A stretch of DNA of 46,998 bases from Bacteroidales bacterium (GTDB lineage: Bacteria > Bacteroidota > Bacteroidia > Bacteroidales > JALTDM01): contig JALTDM010000260.1 of the NCBI GenBank assembly GCA_027074135.1, positions 1,413 through 48,410 of the forward strand, read 5' to 3'. The position numbers were made by a program, and so were the translations under genes. This document shows, in pieces, positions 26,168 through 33,800 of the stretch. The notes under the pieces are model-generated. The model was not told the DNA's origin. It was given only the letters and a program-made list of their open reading frames with translations, and ran no database searches. Within the stretch, counting starts at the first letter, position 1; every line of letters starts with the position of its first letter.

Positions 26168-28027
26168 ATGTTGAATTTGAGGAATAATTTCATAATGGCG
26201 CCTGTTAAACTCGGCTACACTGCAGGTGACGGTAAAGTCACAGATAAACATTTGGCTTTTTACGGAAAAAGGTCTAATCATGCAGGTGCGGTTGCTTTAG
26301 AGCCTTTGTATATTCATAAAGGATTGAGAGAATTGCCTACACAATTGGGTATAGACGATGATGATAAAATTGAAGGTTTGAAAAGGCTTACGGATTTAAT
26401 TCATTCAAAAGGTGCAAAAGCGATAGCTCATCTGAATCATCCGGGTAGAATGGCTAATCCTAAAATTCCTGGAAATTTTTGGCTTTCTGCTACCGATAGA
26501 CCTTGCGAAAACGGTGGAGCTACGCCAAAAAGAATGACAAAAGACGATATTCATGAAGCCATTGATATTTGGACACAAGCTGCCATTAGGGCAGAAAAAG
26601 CAGGTTTTGATTTTGTGGAATTGCAGTTTGGTCACGGGTATTTGGCAGCACAATTCCTTTCGCCTGTGGTAAATGACAGGGATGATGAATACGGAGGCAG
26701 TTTGGAAAACAGAATGAGGTTTGCATTCGAAGTACTCGATAGTGTTAAATCTGCCGTAAATATTCCTATAATTGCGAGGGTTACGAGTGATGAAATTTTG
26801 CCTCAAGGAATTAAATCGGATGAAGCTAAAATTTTTGCGAAGGAATTGGAAAAGAGGGGAGTGGTAGCATTGCATGCCGTAGCTGGAAGTGCTTGCAACA
26901 CACCGCCGTGGTTCTTCCAACATATGTTTGTGCCAAAGGGTAAGATTTGGGAATTTGCAAGCAAGATAAAAGATGTGGTTAATATTCCTGTAATTTTTGT
27001 GGGCAGGATTCACAATGAAGAAGACATAACTACATTGAAAAATAAATACGGTGCAGAATATTTTGCCCTTGGCAGGGCATTGGTTGCCGATGAAAATGTG
27101 GTAGGTAAGCTAACAGGTGAAATAAAAGAAAACATAAGACCTTGTTTGGCTTGTTCGGAAGGTTGCCTCGGAGGAGTAAAGTCGGGTAAAGGCTTGCAAT
27201 GTGTTGTAAATCCTACTGTTGGTACTACGTTGGAATTTAACAAGGTAAAGACATCAAAGAGAGTGGCTGTTGTAGGTGGCGGTCTTGCCGGTATGGAAGC
27301 AGCAGTCAGGTTGAAAGAAAGAGGTGCTGAAGTTACTTTGTTTGAAAAAGAAGAACTTGGCGGTCAGTTTAATTTGGCATATCTGCCGCCGAACAAGCAG
27401 AGCTTGAAAGAAATAGTGAAATATTACAAAAATGAGATTGAAAACAAGGGTATTACTGTGGAACACAAACTTGCCACGGAAGAAGATTTGGTTGGCAAAT
27501 ACGATAAGATTTTAATTGCTACGGGTTCAAATCCTTCTGTACCACCTATCAAGGGCTTGAACAAGTATTATTGGACAGAATTTTTGAAAGACGACCAATT
27601 GCCGTCAGGTAAAAAGGTTGTTGTTGTGGGTGGTGGACTTATTGGAGTGGAAGTTGCATCAAAACTTGTTGATAACAATAATGAAGTGATAATCATAGAA
27701 ATGTTGCCGGAAGTGGCAAACGGAATGGAAATGATTGAAAAGGTGATGACACTTAAGAAGTTGAAAGAAAAAGGCGTGAAAATTTACACTTCCACACTTG
27801 TAAAAGAGGTGGTTAATGATTCTAAAATAATTGCCGAAGGTGAAGATGGTACAGTTGAAATAGACGGTATTGACCATATTGTAATGGCAACAGGAATGAA
27901 GTCTGAAAACGGATTGTATGAAAAAATTAAGGATAAGGCTGATGTTGCCCTTATCGGTGATGCCAAAAAGGTAGGCAAGGCACAAACAGCTATTTACGAT
28001 GCTTTTGAAGCGGTGATGAGTGTTTAA
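26168..28027 (+). CDS. Iron-sulfur flavoenzyme, old yellow enzyme/2,4-dienoyl-CoA reductase family
   Basis: The 619-residue two-domain protein starts with an FMN-binding TIM barrel (MAPVKLGY near residue 10, HLNHPGRM near 94, HGYLAAQFLSP near 158). Cysteines C326, C329, C333 and C345 (Cx2Cx3Cx11C) match the [4Fe-4S] spacing of E. coli FadH. FAD- and NAD(P)H-binding folds follow (VAVVGGGLAGMEAA near 368 and VVVVGGGLIGVEVA near 483). Relatives reduce enoyl-CoAs, enoates, trimethylamine or bile acids. The substrate here is unknown. A small His-rich NifX-like gene follows on the same strand. Confidence 0.9.
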   Translation: MLNLRNNFIMAPVKLGYTAGDGKVTDKHLAFYGKRSNHAGAVALEPLYIHKGLRELPTQLGIDDDDKIEGLKRLTDLIHSKGAKAIAHLNHPGRMANPKIPGNFWLSATDRPCENGGATPKRMTKDDIHEAIDIWTQAAIRAEKAGFDFVELQFGHGYLAAQFLSPVVNDRDDEYGGSLENRMRFAFEVLDSVKSAVNIPIIARVTSDEILPQGIKSDEAKIFAKELEKRGVVALHAVAGSACNTPPWFFQHMFVPKGKIWEFASKIKDVVNIPVIFVGRIHNEEDITTLKNKYGAEYFALGRALVADENVVGKLTGEIKENIRPCLACSEGCLGGVKSGKGLQCVVNPTVGTTLEFNKVKTSKRVAVVGGGLAGMEAAVRLKERGAEVTLFEKEELGGQFNLAYLPPNKQSLKEIVKYYKNEIENKGITVEHKLATEEDLVGKYDKILIATGSNPSVPPIKGLNKYYWTEFLKDDQLPSGKKVVVVGGGLIGVEVASKLVDNNNEVIIIEMLPEVANGMEMIEKVMTLKKLKEKGVKIYTSTLVKEVVNDSKIIAEGEDGTVEIDGIDHIVMATGMKSENGLYEKIKDKADVALIGDAKKVGKAQTAIYDAFEAVMSV

Positions 28028-28108
28028 TTTGATAATGTGCTAATGTGTTAATGAATTGATTGGTTTTTAATGAGTTAGTAAAAAAGCATAAAAGTAAAAC
28101 TGAAAAAT

Positions 28109-28435
28109 ATGAAAAAGATTTGTATACCCACAAATGACCGTAAGACCATAGCTCAAAGAACTGGTAGGACAAAAGAATTTGTGTGCTATGAAGTTGAAGA
28201 TGGCAAGATTGTAAATAAGTATTTTATTGAAAATCCGCATCATGAACACGAGCATGATGAGGGTGAAGAGGAAGAACACCACCATAATGAAATAATTGAA
28301 ATTTTGGATGGTGTTGATGTTTTTGTAGTAAAGGCTGTTGGTAAGTTTTTACGTCAGGATTTAATTGATGCAAATGTAAATTTTGTGAGAACTAATAAGG
28401 ATAAACTGGATGAAATAATAAAAGATTATTTATAG
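28109..28435 (+). CDS. NifX/NifB-type (dinitrogenase FeMo-cofactor domain) protein with His-rich loop
   Basis: The 108-residue protein begins MKKICIPTNDRKTIAQRTGR and ends with a VDVFVVKAVGKFLRQDLIDANV stretch, both typical of the small FeMo-cofactor-domain family. Family members outside nitrogen fixers are thought to bind Fe-S or other metal clusters. A loop at residues 44-61 is almost entirely His, Glu and Asp, a likely metal-binding site. No nif genes are nearby. It lies 81 bases after the Fe-S flavoenzyme and ends 22 bases before a hairpin terminator. Confidence 0.75.
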   Translation: MKKICIPTNDRKTIAQRTGRTKEFVCYEVEDGKIVNKYFIENPHHEHEHDEGEEEEHHHNEIIEILDGVDVFVVKAVGKFLRQDLIDANVNFVRTNKDKLDEIIKDYL

Positions 28436-28457
28436 AAATTAAAAGTGTGTTTAATAC

Positions 28458-28494
28458 AAAAAAAAGGCTACTCAACGTGGGCAGCCTTTTTTTT
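28458..28494. terminator. Bidirectional terminator between the NifX-like gene and tRNA-Leu(CAG)
   Basis: The arms AAAAAAAAGGCT (28458-28469) and AGCCTTTTTTTT (28483-28494) form a long stem with A and T tracts on either side. It can end transcription of the plus-strand gene and of the minus-strand tRNA. Confidence 0.8.
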
Positions 28495-28495
28495 G

Positions 28496-28579
28496 TGCCC
28501 GGAACAGGACTCGAACCTGCACGGTCTTGCGACCACATGACCCTGAATCATGCGCGTCTACCAATTCCGCCACCCGGGC
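28496..28579 (-). tRNA. tRNA-Leu, anticodon CAG
   Basis: The minus strand folds into an 84-base class II tRNA. The acceptor stem begins GCCCGGG, the D arm contains GGTAGACGC, the anticodon loop is TTCAGGG (CAG, reading CUG), a long variable arm (TGGTCGCAAGACCG) is present and the T arm has GGTTCGAGTCC. The sequence after the discriminator A is CA rather than CCA, so CCA is added after transcription. Confidence 0.95.
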
Positions 28580-28592
28580 TTGGGTTTCAATG

Positions 28593-28627
28593 AATAAAAA
28601 AAGGGACAAATATTATTGCCCCTTTTC
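28593..28627 (-). terminator. Terminator between the two tRNA-Leu genes
   Basis: On the minus strand AAAAGGGGCAA pairs with TTGTCCCTTTT around a short AT loop, and the T-run continues. It would end transcription from tRNA-Leu(GAG), so tRNA-Leu(CAG) depends on read-through or on a promoter overlapping this hairpin. Confidence 0.7.
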
Positions 28628-28630
28628 GAG

Positions 28631-28715
28631 TGCCCAGAACAGGACTCGAACCTGCACGGACCCAATGTCCACATGGCCCTCAACCATGCGCGTCTACCAG
28701 TTCCGCCATCTGGGC
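28631..28715 (-). tRNA. tRNA-Leu, anticodon GAG
   Basis: The 85-base class II tRNA on the minus strand has an acceptor stem beginning GCCCAGA, D arm GGTAGACGC, anticodon loop TTGAGGG (GAG, reading CUC and CUU), a long variable arm and T arm GGTTCGAGTCC. CCA is not encoded. It is closely related to the neighbouring tRNA-Leu(CAG), suggesting an old tandem duplication. A TATTTTTG -7 box lies at 28737-28744. Confidence 0.95.
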
Positions 28716-29333
28716 TGATTTTGTAAAAGAGCGGTGCAAAAATAATGTTTTTTTAAATATCAAAATAAATTTTTTTGAAATCTTTTCTATGATAAGACAG
28801 ACTGAACTGTTTTATATGTTCATTTACATTATTAACTTAATTGGACCCGTCTATGTGATAATGAATTAATGTGATAATTTGCTAATTTTTAGGTTTTTTT
28901 CTCGTCATTGCGAGGAGCGAAGCGATGTGGCAATATGCACAAAAACTACCACGTCATTGCGAGCGAACGCAGTGAGCGTGGCAATCTGATTAATTTATGA
29001 GATACTTATGCCACTTCGTGGCTCAGTATGACGGTGAAGGGTCGGCAGATACTCACGCACCTTCGGTGCTCAGCATGACGGTGGGAGTGAATGAGATTAT
29101 TACGCCACCGCAGGTGGCGTAATAATAACGATGGGTAATGAGTTAGATTATTACGCAGCCTTCGGCTGCTCTTAATGACGTGGGGGTGTTTTGTATTTTT
29201 CCGTTACCGCGCGGTTGTGTCTCGTGGATATGACTAGCACCGCCTTTTAAGGCGGTGTCATAATATTTACCGTTAAATTTGGCTTTAGCCACAGAAATAA
29301 ATCACGATTTAATTTTCTAATGCGTATTTGGGT
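28716..29333. repeat. Non-coding region with an array of GC-rich hairpin repeats
   Basis: I see no gene in these 618 bases. From 28903 to 29257 they hold at least seven GC-rich palindromes in an AT-rich background. Two units (28903-28934 and 28952-28987) share CGTCATTGCGAG and TGGCAAT. Two aligned 36-base units (29001-29036 and 29048-29083) have the hairpins GCCAC-TTC-GTGGC and GCACC-TTC-GGTGC followed by CTCAG(T/C)ATGACGGTG. A perfect 14-bp-arm palindrome lies at 29096-29126, GCAGCC-TTC-GGCTGC at 29155-29169, and a 9-bp-arm palindrome at 29238-29257. They resemble dispersed intergenic palindromic repeats. Confidence 0.85.
28737..28744 (-). promoter_or_regulatory. Putative -7 box (TATTTTTG) for the tRNA-Leu pair
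   Basis: TATTTTTG on the minus strand lies 21 bases from the 5' end of tRNA-Leu(GAG), and TTTTG lies 16 bases further upstream as a possible -33 element. The spacing is slightly short of the usual 19-21. Confidence 0.5.
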
Positions 29334-30596
29334 TTACGAACCGAAATCATCAAAGAAAATATTTTCTCTCGGTACGCCCAAACTATCAAGCATTTTTAGT
29401 ACTGATTGTGCCATAAGTGGCGGACCACACATGTAATATTCTATTTCTTCGGGTTCTTCGTGATTTTTCAGGTATTGTTCGTAAATTACTTGATGTATAA
29501 ATCCTGTAAGTCCTGTCCAATTATCTTCAGGTTTTGGTTCTGATAGTGCTATATAAAATTTAAAATTCGGAAATTCTTTTTCTATTTCACGGAAATGTTC
29601 TTCATAGAAAATTTCGCGTTTTGACCTTGCACCGTACCAAAAGGTTGTTTTTCGTTTTGTTTTGAGTGTGTGGAATTGGTGGAATATATGACTTCTCATA
29701 GGAGCCATACCTGCACCACCACCTATAAACATCATTTCCCTGTCGGTATCTTGAACTAAGAAATCTCCGTATGGACCTGATATTTTTACTTTGTCACCCG
29801 GTTTCCTGGAGAAAATGAATGAAGAACCAATGCCTGGAGGTACATTTTGCCAAGTGTTCTTTTTCCTATCCCATGGTGGAGTGGCTATTCTTACATTCAG
29901 CATGATAATATTTCCTTCTGCAGGATGATTTGCCATAGAGTATGCCCTCATTGTGGGAACAGAATTTTTGGCATGCAAACGCCACAAGTTGTATTTATCC
30001 CATTCGTCACGGTATTCTTCTTCCACATCAATATCTTTAGAAAAGTCAATTTCGTAAGGAGGTATGTCAATTTGAATGTATTGTCCTGACTGGAAGTTTA
30101 GATTTTCGCCTTCAGGCAATTTTACAACAAATTCTTTGATAAATGTAGCAACATTGTGGTTTGAAACCACTTCGCATTCCCACTTCTTGATACCGAATAC
30201 TTCTTCGGGAATTTGTATTTTAAGGTTTTGTTTAACTTTTACTTGGCAAGCAAGTCTCCAATGTTCTTTTACTTCTTTTCTTGTAAAAAAACCTGTTTCT
30301 GTAGGTAATATTTCTCCGCCACCATCGTGTACTTGTAAGCGGCACATTCCGCAGGTTCCTTGACCGCCGCAAGCAGACGGCATTAGAATACCTGCATTAT
30401 TCAGTGTAGCAAGCAATGAACTTCCTGCCGGTACTGTGAGTGTTTTTTTCCCATTGTTTATGTCAATTGTTACATCCCCGGATGGAACTAATTTTTCCTT
30501 TGCTTCTAAAATTACAAAAACAAGCAAGAGTATGATACTCAAAAAAATTCCTATTCCCAGTAAAATAATTGTTGTTGCAGAAACGCTTAAAATCAT
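29334..30596 (-). CDS. nqrF: Na+-translocating NADH:quinone reductase subunit F
   Basis: The 420-residue subunit has one N-terminal membrane helix (about 8-31), a plant-type [2Fe-2S] domain with C76, C82, C85 and C117 (ACGGQGTCGMC), and a ferredoxin-NADP reductase-like FAD/NADH module (RAYSMANHP, FIGGGAGMAPMRSH, YMCGPPLMAQ). It is the NADH-oxidising entry point of the sodium pump. It is the last gene of nqrABCDEF, 13 bases after nqrE; I see no clear hairpin terminator in the few bases after its stop. Confidence 0.97.
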   Translation of the reverse strand: MILSVSATTIILLGIGIFLSIILLLVFVILEAKEKLVPSGDVTIDINNGKKTLTVPAGSSLLATLNNAGILMPSACGGQGTCGMCRLQVHDGGGEILPTETGFFTRKEVKEHWRLACQVKVKQNLKIQIPEEVFGIKKWECEVVSNHNVATFIKEFVVKLPEGENLNFQSGQYIQIDIPPYEIDFSKDIDVEEEYRDEWDKYNLWRLHAKNSVPTMRAYSMANHPAEGNIIMLNVRIATPPWDRKKNTWQNVPPGIGSSFIFSRKPGDKVKISGPYGDFLVQDTDREMMFIGGGAGMAPMRSHIFHQFHTLKTKRKTTFWYGARSKREIFYEEHFREIEKEFPNFKFYIALSEPKPEDNWTGLTGFIHQVIYEQYLKNHEEPEEIEYYMCGPPLMAQSVLKMLDSLGVPRENIFFDDFGS

Positions 30597-30609
30597 AGTA
30601 AATGCTTTT

Positions 30610-31227
30610 TTACAATTTAATACCCATAAAACTCATAAATGCTATACCCATTAGTCCTGTTAAAATAAATGTTATACCTAATCCTCTCAAAGGTTTAGGA
30701 ACATTTGAATACCTTAATTTTTCACGTATTGCAGCTAATGCTACTATTGCCAAAAACCAACCTGTACCGGATCCTATGCCGAATGATGTGGCTTCCCATA
30801 CATTACTGAAATCTTTTTCTTGCATAAATAATGAACCTCCCAATATTGCACAATTTACCGCAATAAGAGGCAAGAAAATCCCTAATGAGGAGTATAAAGA
30901 TGGTGAATACCGTTCTACTATCATTTCAACAAGTTGAACGATAGAGGCAATAACTGCAATAAAAATTATGAAACTCAAAAAACTTAAATCAACATTGGCA
31001 AAAGAACTGCTAATCCAACTTAAAGCTCCCGGTTTGAGCAAATAGTTGTCTATCAGGTAATTTACAGGTACGGTAATTGTCATTACAAAAATTACGGCAA
31101 GCCCTAAGCCTACAGAAGTTTTTACATTTTTTGATACAGCTAAGTATGAGCACATGCCCAAAAAGTAGGCAAATACCATATTGTCTATAAAAATCGACTT
31201 GACGAATATGTTAAAAATATGTTCCAT
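30610..31227 (-). CDS. nqrE: Na+-translocating NADH:quinone reductase subunit E
   Basis: The 205-residue integral membrane protein has six predicted helices and the NqrE start MEHIFNIFVKSIFIDNMVFA. NqrD and NqrE are homologous, inverted-topology subunits that hold an intramembrane Fe centre through conserved cysteines and form part of the sodium path. It lies 6 bases after nqrD and before nqrF. Confidence 0.97.
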   Translation of the reverse strand: MEHIFNIFVKSIFIDNMVFAYFLGMCSYLAVSKNVKTSVGLGLAVIFVMTITVPVNYLIDNYLLKPGALSWISSSFANVDLSFLSFIIFIAVIASIVQLVEMIVERYSPSLYSSLGIFLPLIAVNCAILGGSLFMQEKDFSNVWEATSFGIGSGTGWFLAIVALAAIREKLRYSNVPKPLRGLGITFILTGLMGIAFMSFMGIKL

Positions 31228-31233
31228 ATTTTA

Positions 31234-31884
31234 TTATTTTTCAATTAAATCTTTGTTTCTACTTCTATGTATCCATACTATAACTCCTAACGTAATAAGA
31301 GCCATAGGTGGCAAAATCATCATACCATTGTTTTCGTAACCTATGGAATAAAGTCCGAGTTTTTGCAAAACAGGGTATCCTAATACCGTTCCCGAGCCAA
31401 GTAACTCACGGAAGAATGATACTATCACAAGTATTAAACCGTACCCGGCAGCGTTACCTATGCCGTCCAGAAAACTTTTCCAAGGAGTATTACCGAGTGC
31501 AAATGCTTCAAGTCGTCCCATTATTATACAGTTGGTAATAATCAAGCCAACAAATACGGAAAGTTGCTTGCTTACATCATATGCGTATGCTTTAAGAATT
31601 TGATCAACAATAATTACCATAAACGAAATAACGGTAAGTTGTACGATTATCCTTATGCGTGTAGGAATTAATTTTCTTATGAGTGAAATTGTAACATTAG
31701 AAAATGCCAGAACAACCATAACACTAAGTGCCATAACTATGGCAGGTTTCATCTGAACAGTAACGGCGAGTGCCGAACATATCCCCAAAACCAAAACCGT
31801 AATAGGATTTTTCTTTCCTATCGGGTCGGTAATCAATTTGAGATTCTGCGGCGAAAATAAAGATTCTTTTTCTTGTCCTTTCAT
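31234..31884 (-). CDS. nqrD: Na+-translocating NADH:quinone reductase subunit D
   Basis: The 216-residue membrane protein has about six helices and the family features NPITVLVLGICSALAVT, LIITNCIIMGRLEAFA and GSGTVLGYPVL. The cysteines in GICSAL and NCIIMGR are those expected to bind the intramembrane iron centre with NqrE. The N-terminus carries a short hydrophilic extension (about 25 residues). It overlaps nqrC by 4 bases. Confidence 0.97.
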   Translation of the reverse strand: MKGQEKESLFSPQNLKLITDPIGKKNPITVLVLGICSALAVTVQMKPAIVMALSVMVVLAFSNVTISLIRKLIPTRIRIIVQLTVISFMVIIVDQILKAYAYDVSKQLSVFVGLIITNCIIMGRLEAFALGNTPWKSFLDGIGNAAGYGLILVIVSFFRELLGSGTVLGYPVLQKLGLYSIGYENNGMMILPPMALITLGVIVWIHRSRNKDLIEK

Positions 31885-32585
31885 GCCAAGTCGTTTTTAT
31901 GTTGTTTGAAAAAATTTATGTAATGTGATAAAACTTTATTTAACATATTTTGAACACCTTTACTGGTCATCGTCGCACCTGATATAGCATCTACTTGATG
32001 TTCATTGAGTTGTTTCTGGTTTTTTACAACTAAAATTGATGTAAAGTTTCCGTTTTTATCAAAAATCTTTTTGCCTTTAAATTGATTTCTAAATTCTTCA
32101 GTTACAATTTTTGCTCCTAAGCCCGGTGTTTCTGTTTTGTGTCCGAAACTTACACCGTAAACTGTGTTCATATCTTCTTTTAATGAAACAAAGCCCCATA
32201 TAGGTCCCCATAATCCTTTACCATAAAGAGGAATTATATAATATTTGTGACCATCTACTTGTGCTATAAACAATGGTAAAACTCTTTCGTTTTCCGGTTT
32301 ATTTAGTTCTTCTTTCAAATTTATATCCAGTCCGTTACCTTCCGTAAATGAACCGTCACTTTTTACAAGCAATGTTTTTACAATGTATTTATTAAATTCT
32401 TTATCAGCTTCTTCAAAAGTTGGATTTAAATTGATTGATTGCAAGATGTTTACTTTTTTTTCAAGTTCTTTGTTATGCTCTTGTACCGGTTTAAGAGTGA
32501 TAGCCGTTACCGATAATCCGAATGCAACTATAACTATCATTACTACCGTAAAGAAAAATGTATATGAATTACTTTCCTTATTCAT
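31881..32585 (-). CDS. nqrC: Na+-translocating NADH:quinone reductase subunit C
   Basis: The 234-residue protein has one N-terminal membrane helix (about 9-28) and an FMN-binding periplasmic domain. The flavinylation motif S202-G-A-T205 (DAISGATMTSKGV) places covalent FMN on Thr205, attached by the ApbE transferase, which must be encoded elsewhere. It passes electrons from the NqrD/E iron centre to NqrB. It begins 4 bases after the nqrB stop. Confidence 0.96.
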   Translation of the reverse strand: MNKESNSYTFFFTVVMIVIVAFGLSVTAITLKPVQEHNKELEKKVNILQSINLNPTFEEADKEFNKYIVKTLLVKSDGSFTEGNGLDINLKEELNKPENERVLPLFIAQVDGHKYYIIPLYGKGLWGPIWGFVSLKEDMNTVYGVSFGHKTETPGLGAKIVTEEFRNQFKGKKIFDKNGNFTSILVVKNQKQLNEHQVDAISGATMTSKGVQNMLNKVLSHYINFFKQHKNDLA

Positions 32586-32589
32586 GACA

Positions 32590-33786
32590 CTAATTATTTT
32601 GATTGTTTAAATTCCACCTTTTAACTCTTTTCTTTATATGATTTTGCACTATTGTATAATCTATAAGTGGTGCAAACATATTCATTAACAATATAGAAAG
32701 CATCATACCTTCAGGGTAAGCGGGATTCAATACGCGAATCATAATTGCAAACATTCCGATAAGAAGTCCGTATATTATTTTGCCTTTGTTTGTCTGAGCC
32801 ATAGTTACAGGGTCGGTTGCCATAAATACGGCACCAAAAGCAAACCCGCCAACCAGCAAATGTTGCCATGCCGGGAATTCCATTAGCGGGTTACCGCCAA
32901 TCAAATTAAATAAAAGTGCCGTCAGGTAACCTCCCACAAATACACTTAACATTACCCTCCAACTACCAACGCCGGTTAAGAGTAAAATTGCTGCTCCAAT
33001 AAGTATTGCTAGTGTGGAAGTTTCTCCTATACTCCCTGGTATAAGTCCCAGAAACATATCCATAGCTGAAATGGGATGCCCGATACCGTTAACTAGTGAT
33101 GCATGATGAACTCCTCCTTCAGCGAGTTGTCCCAAAATAGTGGCACCGCTAAAGCCGTCAACAACACCTTTCCCGTCAGTTAATCCGGATATCCAAACCT
33201 TGCTGCCACTCATCCAAGTAGGATATGCAAAAAACAAAAATGCCCGTGCAACAAGTGCCGGATTAAATACATTCATTCCTGTTCCGCCGAAAACTTCTTT
33301 GGCAAAAATTACTGCAAATGCCACACCTACACCAAGTATCCACAAAGGCACATCTACAGGCATAATCATCGGGATTAGCAAGCCTGTTACCAAATATCCT
33401 TCATTTACTTCTTCGTTGCGTATTTGTGCAAAAATAACTTCTATAATACCGCCAATACCATAAGATACAATAAGTAATGGAAGAAATTTAATAAACCCAT
33501 ACCACAAAGCTTGTCCTGTCGTAAAGTTTTCTCCTGTTGCCAAAAAATGTTGGTAGCCTGTGTTGTACCAACCGAAAATCATTGCGGGAATAAGTGCTAT
33601 AACAACTATTGTCATTGTTCTTTTCAGGTCAACATAATCTCTTATGTGTGCTCCTTTGGAAGTTACTTTGTCCGGCACAAAAAGGAATGTATCTAATGCT
33701 TCAACTGAAGATCTGAGAAAATATAACGGTTTACCTTTTTCCGTTTTTTTGTATAAATTATCTATCCATTTTTTTAATGAATTCAT
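32590..33786 (-). CDS. nqrB: Na+-translocating NADH:quinone reductase subunit B
   Basis: The 398-residue polytopic subunit (about ten helices) carries the second covalent FMN site S213-G-A-T216 (VDGFSGATILGQL) and the loop GGTGMNVFNPALVARAFLFF. It holds riboflavin and the main sodium channel and is a ubiquinone or menaquinone interaction site. Length and motifs are normal. It lies 14 bases after nqrA. Confidence 0.97.
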   Translation of the reverse strand: MNSLKKWIDNLYKKTEKGKPLYFLRSSVEALDTFLFVPDKVTSKGAHIRDYVDLKRTMTIVVIALIPAMIFGWYNTGYQHFLATGENFTTGQALWYGFIKFLPLLIVSYGIGGIIEVIFAQIRNEEVNEGYLVTGLLIPMIMPVDVPLWILGVGVAFAVIFAKEVFGGTGMNVFNPALVARAFLFFAYPTWMSGSKVWISGLTDGKGVVDGFSGATILGQLAEGGVHHASLVNGIGHPISAMDMFLGLIPGSIGETSTLAILIGAAILLLTGVGSWRVMLSVFVGGYLTALLFNLIGGNPLMEFPAWQHLLVGGFAFGAVFMATDPVTMAQTNKGKIIYGLLIGMFAIMIRVLNPAYPEGMMLSILLMNMFAPLIDYTIVQNHIKKRVKRWNLNNQNN

Positions 33787-33800
33787 ATAGCAAAAATGTT

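Noticed and set aside
28527..28869. Open frames running through the tRNA genes
   Set aside because: They read across two clear tRNA-Leu genes and a terminator; the repeated peptide motif comes from the tRNA T-arm sequence.
28903..29257. CRISPR array
   Set aside because: Repeat units differ in length and sequence, spacing is irregular and no cas gene is near; the structure is a set of hairpins.
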